A DNA stretch of 64,000 nucleotides from Desulfosporosinus sp. HMP52. GTDB taxonomy: Bacteria > Bacillota > Desulfitobacteriia > Desulfitobacteriales > Desulfitobacteriaceae. The DNA is taken from contig NZ_JMGA01000039.1 in the NCBI RefSeq assembly GCF_000765145.1, positions 1-64,000 of the forward strand, read 5' to 3'. Position numbers and translations under genes: made by a program. Under the pieces are notes generated by a model. It saw only the letters and a program-made list of their open reading frames with translations. It ran no database searches and was not told where the DNA came from. Position 1 is the stretch's first letter; the number at the start of each line of letters is the position of its first letter. Positions 1 to 10,054 of the stretch are shown here, piece by piece.

Positions 1-60
1 TACCAAAACCTACGAGTATAAAGTATGTGGTGTAAAAATATCCAAGGTTAGCTAAGATAC

Positions 61-86
61 TAAAGGGACCCGTAAGGGTCCCTTTA
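61..86. terminator. Hairpin terminator of an upstream gene
   Basis: A perfect 11-bp stem (TAAAGGGACCC with its complement) closes on the loop GTAA. It probably ends a transcript entering from the left of the window. The following T-run is short, so intrinsic activity is an inference. Confidence 0.55.
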
Positions 87-91
87 GTCGG

Positions 92-157
92 CGTGTTGAG
101 GGGACGGTCCTTTTAACACACTATATAGTGTGTTAAAAGGACCGTCCCCTCAACACG
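92..157. repeat. 66-bp perfect palindrome, REP/MITE-like
   Basis: Bases 92 to 157 form an uninterrupted inverted repeat centred on TATATA, with arms containing GGGGACGGTCC. It carries no coding sequence and is followed by no T-run. Palindromes with a GGGACGGTCC-type core are commonly dispersed in Clostridia genomes, often with Y1-transposase (RAYT) genes, but no second copy and no transposase lies in this window. A strong bidirectional terminator is the alternative. Confidence 0.6.
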
Positions 158-227
158 TGACTTAGAACTTTGAATATGGTACATTGAAGATAGAATATGC
201 GTTTTTTATGATTGGGAGTGAGGATTT

Positions 228-461
228 TTGAAACAAGAAATAGTAATGTATACATTACCTCTTTGCCCATATTGTGCACGAGCTAAACGATTCCTCACTG
301 GACGAGGAATTATGTTTGTAGAGAAGAATATCCTGATTCCGAAGAATTTAAAAGAATTGCGAAATGTCACGAATTTGATTGGAGTTCCGGTAACCATTGT
401 AGGCAAACGAATTTTGACTCGTTTCTCGTTGGCTGAATATGAGGAGGTCTTCAAAAATTAA
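228..461 (+). CDS. Glutaredoxin-like (NrdH-type) redox protein
   Basis: This 77-residue protein has the glutaredoxin active-site motif CPYC (residues 13-16) after a first beta strand, and the GVPVTIVG segment with the cis-proline typical of thioredoxin folds. It probably acts as a cytosolic dithiol reductant. The start is TTG at 228 behind GTGAGG; an internal ATG at 246 would leave only a few residues before CPYC. Its stop codon lies inside the start region of mobA, so the two are probably co-translated. Pairing with a molybdopterin gene is unusual and its partner is unknown. Confidence 0.8.
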   Translation: MKQEIVMYTLPLCPYCARAKRFLTGRGIMFVEKNILIPKNLKELRNVTNLIGVPVTIVGKRILTRFSLAEYEEVFKN

Positions 462-1083
462 TACTCCAAAATTCGAAATACAGACTCCCAAGTTGCAGGC
501 AACCGGGGTTTTATTAGCGGGTGGAAAAAGCTCACGGATGAAAAAGGATAAGGCGTTTCTTGAGATAGAAGGGCAGTCATTGGCAGAACGAAGTCTTAAG
601 GTCTTGAAGGCTTTATTTCCTGAGGTGTTAATCAGTAGTAATCGGCCTGAACTCTTTACCCAGTATGAGTTGCCGGTTATTCGGGATGAGGTTATAGGTA
701 GAGGTCCCTTGGAGGGGCTTTATCAAGGTCTTAAAGCAGCTAAGCATGATGTAGTTTTTTTTGTAGCCTGTGATATGCCGTTTTTAGAAATAGAACTTAT
801 TCGTTTTTTAGCAAGGTGGAGTTTGGATTATGATGTAGTCGTCCCAAGACTTCAGTCTGGCCTTCATCCATTACATGCTTTTTATCATCGGCGCTGTCTG
901 AGTGCAATAAAAAATAATCTTGAGGCAGGCCGCCTGAAGATTATTGATTTCTACCCAGTATGTTCAGCTAAGTATGTGGATGAAAAGGAAATGGGTCGTT
1001 TTTCAGATTTAACAAAGGCGTTTTGCAACGTAAATACACCGGAAGAATGGTCTCATATCAATAAGACCATAACCCCTATTTAG
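439..1083 (+). CDS. mobA: Molybdenum cofactor guanylyltransferase MobA
   Basis: MobA transfers GMP from GTP to molybdopterin to make the guanine dinucleotide cofactor used by formate dehydrogenases and related enzymes. The nucleotidyltransferase signature LLAGGKSSRM followed by KDKAF is clear, and ACDMP matches the metal-binding Asp segment. Length about 200 residues is normal. The start is uncertain. ATG 439 has no Shine-Dalgarno sequence before it, whereas GAGGAGGT (441-448) is ideally placed for ATT at 457, which overlaps the TAA of the preceding gene. The family domain begins well after either start. The neighbouring fdhD and moa genes agree with the assignment. Confidence 0.88.
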   Translation: MRRSSKINTPKFEIQTPKLQATGVLLAGGKSSRMKKDKAFLEIEGQSLAERSLKVLKALFPEVLISSNRPELFTQYELPVIRDEVIGRGPLEGLYQGLKAAKHDVVFFVACDMPFLEIELIRFLARWSLDYDVVVPRLQSGLHPLHAFYHRRCLSAIKNNLEAGRLKIIDFYPVCSAKYVDEKEMGRFSDLTKAFCNVNTPEEWSHINKTITPI

Positions 1084-1085
1084 AT

Positions 1086-1880
1086 TCATATAGAGTTACA
1101 CACGATACGTTCAGGGCAAGTATAAATATTTACTCGTTGATCCCTGGCAAATCCCAGAACAGTAATATTCAGGGCAGCTGCTTGGGAAAGAGCCATATCC
1201 GTTGGAGCACCGCGGGCAATAAGAATAGGTGCTTTCATTTTGGCAACCTTAAGTAGTATTTCTGAGGCAACTCGACCACTGAAAAAAACCACATGGTTTT
1301 CAAGATTTAATCCTTTGCGAAAAGCTTCCCCACTTAGTTTGTCAAAAACATTATGTCTGCCGATATCGTAACTTGTCATTAGGACTTTTCCTTGGCAGCC
1401 TATTCCGCCGCTATGAACCCCTCCCGTCTTCGCAAAGAGCGGTAGATAAGACTGCAGGAATTTTGCATAATTATAAGCTTCTTGAAGAGAGATGCGATAG
1501 TTGGAGGTTATTGGTTTAACCATCAACGCATCATTGGCAAAGCAAAAGGACGCTCGGCTTTTACCACAACAAGCAGAAACGTATCGTTTACTCATTAGCT
1601 CTTTTTGTAAAACGCAGGGCCTGCCTTCGACCCAGATCATGAAGTTTGCAGGATCTTGTCGTATTTCGTAGACGTCTTCGGGAACTCGGATAAATCCCTC
1701 ATTAAATAAAAAGCCAAGGGTAAGCTCTTCAATTTGAGAAGGAGAGCACAATAGTGTTGCTATTTCCTCCCTGTTATAGTGGACGGTTAGTGGAATTTCA
1801 CGAACAACTGTATCCTCTAGCCATTCTAATAATTCACCGTTGGCTTTAAGAATCGTATGAGTAACGGTTTCATTTGTCAT
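1086..1880 (-). CDS. fdhD: FdhD, formate dehydrogenase sulfurtransferase accessory protein
   Basis: FdhD carries sulfur from a cysteine desulfurase to the Mo/W-bis-MGD cofactor and is needed for formate dehydrogenase activity. The 264-residue product has the family blocks ELTLGFLFNEG, the cysteine loop SACCGKSR (Cys104-Cys105) and DIGRHNVFDK near residue 175. The loop has adjacent cysteines rather than the spaced CxxC of the E. coli protein, which I believe is common in Firmicutes. AAGGAGG precedes ATG 1880. It converges on mobA with almost no gap and is divergent from the moa operon. Confidence 0.92.
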   Translation of the reverse strand: MTNETVTHTILKANGELLEWLEDTVVREIPLTVHYNREEIATLLCSPSQIEELTLGFLFNEGFIRVPEDVYEIRQDPANFMIWVEGRPCVLQKELMSKRYVSACCGKSRASFCFANDALMVKPITSNYRISLQEAYNYAKFLQSYLPLFAKTGGVHSGGIGCQGKVLMTSYDIGRHNVFDKLSGEAFRKGLNLENHVVFFSGRVASEILLKVAKMKAPILIARGAPTDMALSQAAALNITVLGFARDQRVNIYTCPERIVCNSI

Positions 1881-2057
1881 AAATCCTCCTTGGACATAGC
1901 CTTTCTTATAGTGTACAATATTATTAAAGAAACCTAAATATTTTTTTTATAAAAATAAATAGAAAATAATGAAATCATAAAAAATAATTAATTTAAGAAG
2001 ATACAACAAAGGAAATTTGCTTTAAATGGCGAATTATACATCAAGGGAAAACAATTG

Positions 2058-2182
2058 AATTACTCCGAAGCTGGGTAACCTAAAGCATAGGCAATGGTGA
2101 CCAGACAAGTGTCATTAGGCACTCGGGTATTATGGGAAACTGTAATATCTCCTGCTGGAAAGGAGTCTGTCGACAGGTGGAA
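2058..2182 (+). promoter_or_regulatory. Moco (molybdenum cofactor) riboswitch-type leader of moaA
   Basis: The 376-bp gap between fdhD and moaA holds a compact structured leader beginning near CTCCGAAGC (2063-2071). It contains several short helices, including TCTCC...GGAG (about 2148-2164) and CTGTCGACAG (2167-2176), and is followed by a terminator. The position before a moaA operon and the 5' motif fit the Moco RNA motif, which represses synthesis when cofactor is abundant. The class assignment is from memory of the family, not a covariance search. The rest of the gap is AT-rich promoter DNA. Confidence 0.7.
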
Positions 2183-2186
2183 TTAA

Positions 2187-2218
2187 TCCACGGTTGTTTG
2201 CAGACCGTGGGTTTTTTT
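2187..2218 (+). terminator. Attenuator terminator in the moaA leader
   Basis: CCACGGT (2188-2194) pairs with ACCGTGG (2204-2210) and a run of seven T follows. It sits between the putative aptamer and moaA, so ligand binding most likely controls read-through. Confidence 0.8.
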
Positions 2219-2256
2219 GTTGTTCAAAAATAACAATCTGAGAAAGAGGAGTCTTA

Positions 2257-3228
2257 ATGCAAGATCAATATCTTAGGCGAATTGAATATCTCAGAATTTC
2301 TGTCACAGATCGTTGTAATCTTCGCTGTCAATATTGTATGCCGGCTGAAGGAGTTCAATGGCTGCCTCATGACTCTATTCTCTCCTTCGAAGAAATTTTA
2401 AGATTAATGAGGATAAGTACGCAATTAGGTTTCCGCCGTTTTCGGGTTACAGGTGGTGAACCTTTGGTTCGCAAGGGTATTTTAGATTTTTTACAGGAAA
2501 GTGCACAACTACCGGGGGTAGAGGATCTTATGCTAACTACTAACGGATTGTTACTTCCGGAAATGGCTTTTGATATAAAGTCAGCAGGGGTTCAGCGCAT
2601 TAATATTAGCTTAGATACCATGGATCGAGATCGTTTCTACGAAAACACGCGTGGTGGTGACGTCTCAAAAGTTATTCAAGGGGTTTTTCGTTCCCTTGAG
2701 GCGGGCCTTAACCCAGTTAAAATTAATGTCGTGGTTGTCCGGGGATTTAATACCGATGAGCTACCGAACTTTCTTACCCTAGCTAAAGAGTATCCCCTTC
2801 ACGTTCGATTTATAGAGCTAATGCCGATTGGGGTTAGCTCCGAACAAAGGTCAGATTTTGTCCCTATTCAGGAAATGAAGGAACTCCTAGGACTTGAGGA
2901 TGATATTCCCATTAAGGACATACCCGGTGGAGGACCCGCAGAGTATTTTCGCCCCAATGGTTTCAAGGGGAGTATCGGCTTTATTAGTGCCTTAAGTCGC
3001 CATTTTTGCAATACTTGCAATCGGGTGCGCTTAACTGCCGATGGAAAATTAAGGCCATGCCTGCACAGCAAGCATGAAGTTGATTTCCGAGAAGTTTTGC
3101 GTTCAGGTATCTCAGACCATGAGATTATGAAATTGTTTGCTCAGACAGTATGGCATAAACCTGCAGAGCATCATATGAATAACGAAGCGTGGCAAGATAC
3201 ACGCGTAATGTCTCAGATTGGAGGGTAA
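2257..3228 (+). CDS. moaA: GTP 3',8-cyclase MoaA
   Basis: MoaA is the radical SAM enzyme that starts molybdopterin synthesis from GTP. The N-terminal cluster cysteines are Cys20, Cys24 and Cys27 (CNLRCQYC). The C-terminal cluster that holds GTP uses Cys251, Cys254 and Cys268. TGGEPL is the SAM-binding segment, and the protein ends in the conserved Gly-Gly. The 323-residue length is normal. AAGAGGAG precedes ATG. It is first in a moaA-moaC-MOSC-mogA unit. Confidence 0.96.
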   Translation: MQDQYLRRIEYLRISVTDRCNLRCQYCMPAEGVQWLPHDSILSFEEILRLMRISTQLGFRRFRVTGGEPLVRKGILDFLQESAQLPGVEDLMLTTNGLLLPEMAFDIKSAGVQRINISLDTMDRDRFYENTRGGDVSKVIQGVFRSLEAGLNPVKINVVVVRGFNTDELPNFLTLAKEYPLHVRFIELMPIGVSSEQRSDFVPIQEMKELLGLEDDIPIKDIPGGGPAEYFRPNGFKGSIGFISALSRHFCNTCNRVRLTADGKLRPCLHSKHEVDFREVLRSGISDHEIMKLFAQTVWHKPAEHHMNNEAWQDTRVMSQIGG

Positions 3229-3233
3229 TTTGA

Positions 3234-3707
3234 GTGGAGGATTTAACACATTTTGATGAGGAAGGCCGCGCTCGTATGGTGGATGTCAGTGAAAAAGCGG
3301 AGACAGCACGAGTTGCAGTAGCTCAGGGAAAGATACTTATGAAGCCAGAGACATTGGAGCGAATTCGCTCGGGTTTAATTGCTAAAGGAGATGTTTTGGG
3401 AGTGGCCCAAGTTGCTGGAATTATGGCGGCCAAGCAGACATCCCAGTTGATTCCTATGTGCCATCCATTAGCGATTACCGGTGCTAAACTTAGTTTTAAA
3501 ATTGTGGAGCCTGGTGAAATAGACATCGAGGCAAGTGTGAAAGTTCATGGCAAAACCGGGGTTGAAATGGAGGCATTGACAGCTGTGAGTGTGGCTGCCT
3601 TGACCATCTATGATATGTGTAAAGCAATTGACAAGAGTATGATGATTAAAGATATTTATTTGGTGGAAAAAATAGGTGGGAAAAGCGGGCATTATATACA
3701 TGGCTAA
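3234..3707 (+). CDS. moaC: Cyclic pyranopterin monophosphate synthase MoaC
   Basis: MoaC rearranges the MoaA product to cyclic pyranopterin monophosphate. The family blocks MVDVSEK (residues 15-21), IPMCHPL and [10 protein letters not shown] are present, with the catalytic lysines in KTGVEMEAL and DMCKAIDK. Its 157 residues match the family. GTG at 3234 lies five bases after the moaA stop, so translation is probably coupled. Confidence 0.96.
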   Translation: MEDLTHFDEEGRARMVDVSEKAETARVAVAQGKILMKPETLERIRSGLIAKGDVLGVAQVAGIMAAKQTSQLIPMCHPLAITGAKLSFKIVEPGEIDIEASVKVHGKTGVEMEALTAVSVAALTIYDMCKAIDKSMMIKDIYLVEKIGGKSGHYIHG

Positions 3708-3841
3708 CTGCCAATTGACTTGCATTATAGGGGAAGAAATTGCAAGTAAGACAAGCCTAAGTTCAACCAGACGCATATTGAAGTAGAGCTCCAGATGCGT
3801 AAGTTTCCTATATGTACAATTTAGTTGAGGGGGCTTTTATA

Positions 3842-4276
3842 GTGGGGAAAATTGTAGCTGTTTGTACAAGTGAACGAAAAGGAATGCGCAAAAAAAATGT
3901 AGGTGAAGGAATCTTAAAGGTCAATTTCGGGCTTGAAGGGGATGCTCATGGAGGAGATTGGCATCGTATGGTTAGTCTGCTTGCTATGGAGAGCATAAAG
4001 ACGATGCAGGAGAAAGGCTTGAAGGTAGTGCCTGGGGATTTTGCAGAGAACTTAACGACAGAGGGAATAGAACTTTTTACCCTTCCAATTGGTACTAAGC
4101 TGAAGATTGGGGCTACAAGCGTAGGGGAAGTTACCCAGATTGGTAAAGAATGTCATACTAGATGTGCGATTTACCATCAAGCAGGAGATTGTGTTATGCC
4201 CAAAGAAGGAATTTTTATTCGTCTCCTGGAGGGTGGAGCTGTTCGAGTTGGAGACATTATTGAGGTGATTGAGTAA
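3842..4276 (+). CDS. MOSC-domain protein
   Basis: This is a single MOSC (molybdenum cofactor sulfurase C-terminal) domain of 144 residues. GLEGDAHGG, NLTTEGIEL, LKIGATSVGEVTQIGKECH and the Cys-containing RCAIYHQ tract fit the fold thought to bind sulfur or the cofactor. GTG 3842 is preferred because GAGGGGG lies eight bases upstream; the frame stays open to ATG 3812. It overlaps mogA by one base and so belongs to the cofactor operon. The exact reaction is not known. Confidence 0.88.
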   Translation: MGKIVAVCTSERKGMRKKNVGEGILKVNFGLEGDAHGGDWHRMVSLLAMESIKTMQEKGLKVVPGDFAENLTTEGIELFTLPIGTKLKIGATSVGEVTQIGKECHTRCAIYHQAGDCVMPKEGIFIRLLEGGAVRVGDIIEVIE

Positions 4277-4788
4277 TGCTTCGTGTTGGAATAATCACGG
4301 CTAGTGATAAAGGATCCCGTGGAGAACGGGAAGATCTCTCAGGCCCTACCCTCAGCAAGCTCGTTCAGGAAATTGATGGCGAGGTTGTGGAGTATGTAGT
4401 GCTTCCTGATGACCAAGCACAATTAGAAGCAACCATGTGTCAATGGTCAGATGAACTCAACTTGGATTTGATTCTCACCACTGGTGGAACAGGATTCTCG
4501 ATTCGAGATGTAACCCCAGAGGCTACCCTAGCGGTAGCTGATCGTATGGTTCCTGGAATTGCCGAGGTGATGCGCATGGAAAGTCTTAAGGTAACGCCAA
4601 AGGCCATGTTAAGCAGGGCCATTGCAGTCCTTAGGAAGAGAACCTTGATTATTAATATGCCAGGTAGTCCTAAGGCAGTGCGTGAGTGTTTTGCAGCTAT
4701 TGCGCCGGCGATACCTCATGGGATTCAAATTCTCAAAGGGGAAGCTAGTGAATGTGCCTCAACAGCGCAATTGACCAAAACTAGCTAA
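4276..4788 (+). CDS. mogA: Molybdopterin adenylyltransferase MogA/MoaB
   Basis: This protein adenylates molybdopterin before metal insertion. It has the MoCF-binding fold signatures TTGGTGFSIRDVTPEAT (residues 67-83) and INMPGSPKAV, with the conserved Asp in the TGxGxxxRD loop. The 170-residue length is usual. Its ATG overlaps the TAA of the MOSC gene. No moaD, moaE or moeA is present in this window. Confidence 0.92.
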   Translation: MLRVGIITASDKGSRGEREDLSGPTLSKLVQEIDGEVVEYVVLPDDQAQLEATMCQWSDELNLDLILTTGGTGFSIRDVTPEATLAVADRMVPGIAEVMRMESLKVTPKAMLSRAIAVLRKRTLIINMPGSPKAVRECFAAIAPAIPHGIQILKGEASECASTAQLTKTS

Positions 4789-4804
4789 AAATAGAGGCTG
4801 CTGA

Positions 4805-4861
4805 ACGCAAAACAATAGAAAGAGATTGACAAGATGTCAATCTCTTTCTATTGTTTTGCGT
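4805..4861. terminator. Long hairpin after the moa operon
   Basis: A perfect 27-bp stem with the three-base loop AGA spans 4805-4861 and lies 17 bases after the mogA stop. It lacks a long downstream T-run but has T-rich and A-rich arms, so it could end transcription from both sides. Confidence 0.7.
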
Positions 4862-5019
4862 AAAATTTCAATAAAGAAGGAACTATTTGCTTGTAGTCTT
4901 AACACCAGATTTATCAAGATTTTGTTAACAAGTTGGTATTGATACCGAAGCTTGTCACGTCTGTCCAAAGATTTACGTAGAGTAGAGTAGAGGAGATAGT
5001 GGCTGGTGAGGTGATTAAT

Positions 5020-5844
5020 TTGAAAGCCATAGCATTTGTGGATTATGAGAATATATGGACTAGTTTATTAGACCGAGGGTTTGACTTATCACCGGAACAG
5101 TTAGTTCAGTTCTTGCAACTTTATACTGATCGTAATGATATTTATTTAATGGCAATTTATCTATACGCTAACTTTGATCGTGAGGAATTTTGGAGAACTC
5201 AAACAAGCTTTGAGAAAACTAATGTTTTCACACGGCATGTTTATGGTAAAAATAATTATTCAAGTACTGAGCTTCGTCGCAATGCAGCAGATCTAGAGCT
5301 AATGCTCGAAGCCCAAGAAATCTTGCTGACCAGAGCATCCACCTTTGATATGTTTTTATTTCTAACGGGAGATGGAGACTTTCTCTCATTACTAAGGAAA
5401 ATAAGAGCCTGGGGTAAAGATGTTAAAGTGATTGGGGTTTCGGGAAGTGTTCATCATGCTTTGCAGCCCTATTGTGAAGAAGATGACCTTTTACAGTGGA
5501 TTTTGCAGGAGAAACATGAACCAGAGTACCAACCTGAACAAGATTTGGAACAAGGAATTCAGATCCTTGGAACACTTCAAATTCGTTTACCCTACGTAGC
5601 ATCAACAAAAGCCAGATCGGCCTTGACAGAACTTCTTGGACGTTCAATCTCGCAAGTGAAGGAATTTATTCGCTATATGCTTAAAGAAGATATTCTCAGA
5701 GAAAAAGAGCATCCTGATCCAAACTTGAGGATAGGGAAAACCAAAATTTACCTGCTTAATCTGAAAAAACCTAAGGTTCAGGAGGCATTAGGGAATCTTT
5801 ATGAGAATGTTTCAGAGAGACAATTAAAATTAAGTTTAGAATAA
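5020..5844 (+). CDS. NYN-domain (PIN-like) protein with C-terminal helical region
   Basis: The N-terminal 150 residues form an NYN/LabA-like PIN-fold domain with the acidic residues expected of a metal-dependent ribonuclease: FVDYEN at the start, ADLELMLEA in the middle and LTGDGDFLSLL before the last strand. The remaining 120 residues probably form a winged-helix-like region. TTG 5020 is favoured because GAGGTGAT (5009-5016) is nearly perfect against the 16S end and the family starts right at this point; GTG 4999 and 5011 are alternatives. It stands alone between two terminator-like regions. RNA target unknown. Confidence 0.8.
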   Translation: MKAIAFVDYENIWTSLLDRGFDLSPEQLVQFLQLYTDRNDIYLMAIYLYANFDREEFWRTQTSFEKTNVFTRHVYGKNNYSSTELRRNAADLELMLEAQEILLTRASTFDMFLFLTGDGDFLSLLRKIRAWGKDVKVIGVSGSVHHALQPYCEEDDLLQWILQEKHEPEYQPEQDLEQGIQILGTLQIRLPYVASTKARSALTELLGRSISQVKEFIRYMLKEDILREKEHPDPNLRIGKTKIYLLNLKKPKVQEALGNLYENVSERQLKLSLE

Positions 5845-6018
5845 AATCCATGCATAGAAGGTTCTGAATCTGGTAATTATAGTGGGTAGACAATACGGAG
5901 ATGCGCAAGGGGAGAGGGGTTGAGCCGTTTAAATTAACAAGTGCATGAAAACAAAAGCAATTGTAAGATTTGATGAGTAAATTGGGCATAAATCTATATT
6001 TTTTAGGCATTAGGGGGG

Positions 6019-6047
6019 TTGCTTTCCCGCACCCCCTTGCATATTAT
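6019..6047 (+). promoter_or_regulatory. groES promoter
   Basis: TTGCTT (6019-6024) and TATTAT (6042-6047) are separated by 17 bp and lie directly upstream of the CIRCE operator. This is the expected layout for a sigma-A promoter repressed by HrcA. Confidence 0.6.
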
Positions 6048-6060
6048 TATAGATATATTG

Positions 6061-6087
6061 TTAGCACTCAATAGAGTCGAGTGCTAA
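6061..6087 (+). promoter_or_regulatory. CIRCE operator (HrcA binding site)
   Basis: TTAGCACTC, nine bases, GAGTGCTAA: an exact match to the CIRCE consensus, 46 bp before groES. HrcA represses groE transcription here, and repression is relieved when GroEL is titrated by unfolded protein. hrcA is not in the window. Confidence 0.97.
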
Positions 6088-6133
6088 CAAATATTTAATA
6101 AAAAAATACAAAAAATAGGAGGGACTTTTCTTC

Positions 6134-6418
6134 ATGAACATTAAACCTCTAGCAGATCGGGTAATTATTAAGGCACTCCCGATGGAAGAAAAAACAAAGA
6201 GCGGTATCATTATGCCGGACACCGCTAAGGAAAAACCACAAGAAGGTGAAATTGTCGCTGTTGGACCTGGAAAAGTGGAAAAAGGAGAACGCATTGCTTT
6301 AGAGGTCAAAGTGGGCGACCGCGTAATTTATTCAAAATATGCTGGAACCGAAGTCAAATATGACGGTGAAGAATACTTAATCCTCAAAGAAAACGATATT
6401 TTAGCCATTCTTGGTTAA
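6134..6418 (+). CDS. groES: Co-chaperonin GroES
   Basis: The 94-residue product begins NIKPLADRV, has the mobile loop around residues 17-32 ([17 protein letters not shown]) and ends NDILAILG, all typical of GroES. It forms the heptameric lid of the GroEL cage. TAGGAGGG precedes ATG. It is first in the groES-groEL operon. Confidence 0.98.
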   Translation: MNIKPLADRVIIKALPMEEKTKSGIIMPDTAKEKPQEGEIVAVGPGKVEKGERIALEVKVGDRVIYSKYAGTEVKYDGEEYLILKENDILAILG

Positions 6419-6422
6419 TTGA

Positions 6423-8093
<1,671 letters not shown>

Positions 8094-8178
8094 GATTGTC
8101 CTGAAACCTTTGGTATCAGCCAGTCTACTGTATCTATACCCAAGAATGCTCATGTTTTGACAACCTTTGAATAGAAAA

Positions 8179-8223
8179 TAAGAGGCTCCACATAATTTGC
8201 GAATTATTGTGGAGCCTCTTTCC
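8179..8223 (+). terminator. groESL terminator
   Basis: AGAGGCTCCACA pairs with TGTGGAGCCTCT around an imperfectly paired AT loop and is followed by TTT. It sits about 90 bp after groEL and can also end the convergent small gene. Confidence 0.8.
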
Positions 8224-8248
8224 GTCGTGTAACGACTATTTCTATTCA

Positions 8249-8446
8249 TTAAGAATGTCCGAGTTCGCTCAAGGCCTCAATATTTGACTCCTGGTAAACT
8301 GTATTGTTAATTTTCATGTTTTGTGGCGTTAAAGTCTGGTTCCTTAACTCTGTATATGCTTTTTCCAATTGAGAGTATTTAGTTTTAAGTTCTCCTAATT
8401 CACTTGCTAAAGCTTCTCTTGTTGCCTGATCTTTGTGGCTCAACAT
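8249..8446 (-). CDS. Small hypothetical coiled-coil protein
   Basis: A 65-residue, charged, helical protein beginning MLSHKDQATREAL, with heptad-like spacing through residues 10-42 and a polar tail. The start at 8446 is chosen because GGAGGAG lies just upstream; the frame runs further 5' without a ribosome site. I do not recognise the family. It converges on groEL. The 338 bp upstream are AT-rich, with a small hairpin (8726-8748) and a TGTCGAA motif (8675-8681) resembling a Spo0A half-site, and no further gene that I can support. Confidence 0.6.
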   Translation of the reverse strand: MLSHKDQATREALASELGELKTKYSQLEKAYTELRNQTLTPQNMKINNTVYQESNIEALSELGHS

Positions 8447-8784
8447 GAACTCCTCCTTCAATCTCAGCTTTAAATACCAGTATTTCCTGAATTTAAGGAA
8501 TGATGTCTGTCGTTTTATGGTAACTGGTTTTTTTCGATGCTGTCTAAATAATGAAAATCGAATAGTATTGAAACTTGTTGAGCTAAGGTTACATGTTATG
8601 TATCTGAATACAATCATTAATAAGCTTAGTTAATTGATAGGAGATGTCGATAATTTTGCTTACATGCTATGTTGTGTCGAAAGCAACAAAATATTAATAT
8701 TTACTATAAATTCACAGCATTTATGTGCCGATAAGAACTAAAACGGCAGTTTGACTTTAATGATAATTGGCAGGAGGTGGGTTT

Positions 8785-9864
8785 ATGAGAATCGCAAGCT
8801 CAGATGTAGCTATGAGCAGCCAGCATAGTTATTCTGAAGCAACTGTTAGCCTAGAGTCCCTTAAAACATGGGATAACAGAGGGAATACCTTTAACCAAGT
8901 TGACTTTACCAAGCTGGAGAGCGATACGGTAGAAATATCTGAACAGGCTAAATATCTTCAGATGTCTGAGGAAAATGAGGTGAGCAAATCCTATAGTGAA
9001 GTAGATTCCCTTTTTCAGCTTAGCGAGTCGGATAAACGAAGAATTGAGCTTATCCAAAGGTTATTTAAAGCCTTAACAGGCAAAAGGATTAAGTTTGCGA
9101 TACCTCAAAAGGTTGAGCTTAAGGATCCCGAGCTATTCCTTAAAATCCAGGACCCAAAGGTTATTACAATCCAGCGCTTACAGATGCCGAAGAGCGTAGG
9201 GTGGGGACTTATTTATAACAAAAGTACGACCTATTATGAGATGGAAAGTACATCCTTTAGTGCTCATGCAGCGGTAAAAACTGAAGATGGCAAAGAAATC
9301 AAACTAGATCTGCAATTAAACCTTAGCCGAGAATTTATGTCTAAGAATGATATCAGTGTCCGTGGAGGTGATGCCTTAATTGACCCGCTAGTTATCAACT
9401 ATGGTTCAGCTAGCGCATCAGTTACACAGAAAAAATATGCATTTGATATTGATGCTGATGGAGCATTGGATCAAATATCCTTCGTCGGACCTGGCAGCGG
9501 GTTTTTAGCATTAGACCTTAATCAGGATGGAATTATCAACGATGGCAAGGAGCTTTTTGGGCCCAACAGCGGGGATGGGTTTTCTGATCTAGCTAATTAT
9601 GATTTAGACGAAAATGGCTGGATCGATGAGAATGATGCTATTTATGAAAAACTGCGTATCTGGACAAAGGATGCTGACGGTAATGATCAATTATTAGCTC
9701 TTGGCGAAAAGGGAATTGGAGCTATCTATCTGGGAAATGTCAAGACGAGCTTTGCCTTAAAAAATACCAGTAACCACCTCGAGGCCCAAATTCAAAAAAC
9801 AGGAGTTTTTCTTAGGGAGAATGGGAGTGCAGGAACAATTCAACATGTAGACTTAAGTGTATAA
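8785..9864 (+). CDS. Hypothetical protein with EF-hand-like calcium-binding loops
   Basis: A 359-residue protein without a signal peptide. The C-terminal third carries several D-x-D-x-D/N-G loops: DIDADG (about 221), DLNQDG (about 244), DLDENG (about 273) and DADGND (about 296), which resemble calcium-binding EF-hand or dockerin-type loops. The N-terminal half is polar and low in recognisable motifs. ATG 8785 follows AGGAGGTGG. Proteins of this layout occur in many bacteria with no fixed function. It stands alone, with a terminator after it. Confidence 0.7.
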   Translation: MRIASSDVAMSSQHSYSEATVSLESLKTWDNRGNTFNQVDFTKLESDTVEISEQAKYLQMSEENEVSKSYSEVDSLFQLSESDKRRIELIQRLFKALTGKRIKFAIPQKVELKDPELFLKIQDPKVITIQRLQMPKSVGWGLIYNKSTTYYEMESTSFSAHAAVKTEDGKEIKLDLQLNLSREFMSKNDISVRGGDALIDPLVINYGSASASVTQKKYAFDIDADGALDQISFVGPGSGFLALDLNQDGIINDGKELFGPNSGDGFSDLANYDLDENGWIDENDAIYEKLRIWTKDADGNDQLLALGEKGIGAIYLGNVKTSFALKNTSNHLEAQIQKTGVFLRENGSAGTIQHVDLSV

Positions 9865-9905
9865 CAATCATAAGCTGTTCCCACATTTGATAATGCGGAT
9901 TTAAC

Positions 9906-9946
9906 AAAGTACTTAAGCCCTTTCTCTGTGGCTTAGGTACTTTTAT
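9906..9946 (+). terminator. Terminator after the EF-hand-like gene
   Basis: AAGTACTTAAGCC pairs with GGCTTAGGTACTT with one mismatch, then TTTT. Confidence 0.8.
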
Positions 9947-10054
9947 TAATACAGTGCAGTATTGTAAATGTTAATGCCCGTCGTTCTTGTGTTGGAATAG
10001 GGCAAGCTAAGTACACATATAAGTAGGGTAAGAACTCCGCCAGGGGGGCATGTG

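Noticed and set aside
3708-3841. Small inverted repeats between moaC and the MOSC gene
   Set aside because: ACTTGCA/TGCAAGT and ACGCAT/ATGCGT are short and without T-runs; not called as terminators.
8433-8633. Plus-strand 66-codon frame upstream of the EF-hand-like gene
   Set aside because: No ribosome site, low-complexity hydrophobic content, and overlaps the start of the small minus-strand gene.
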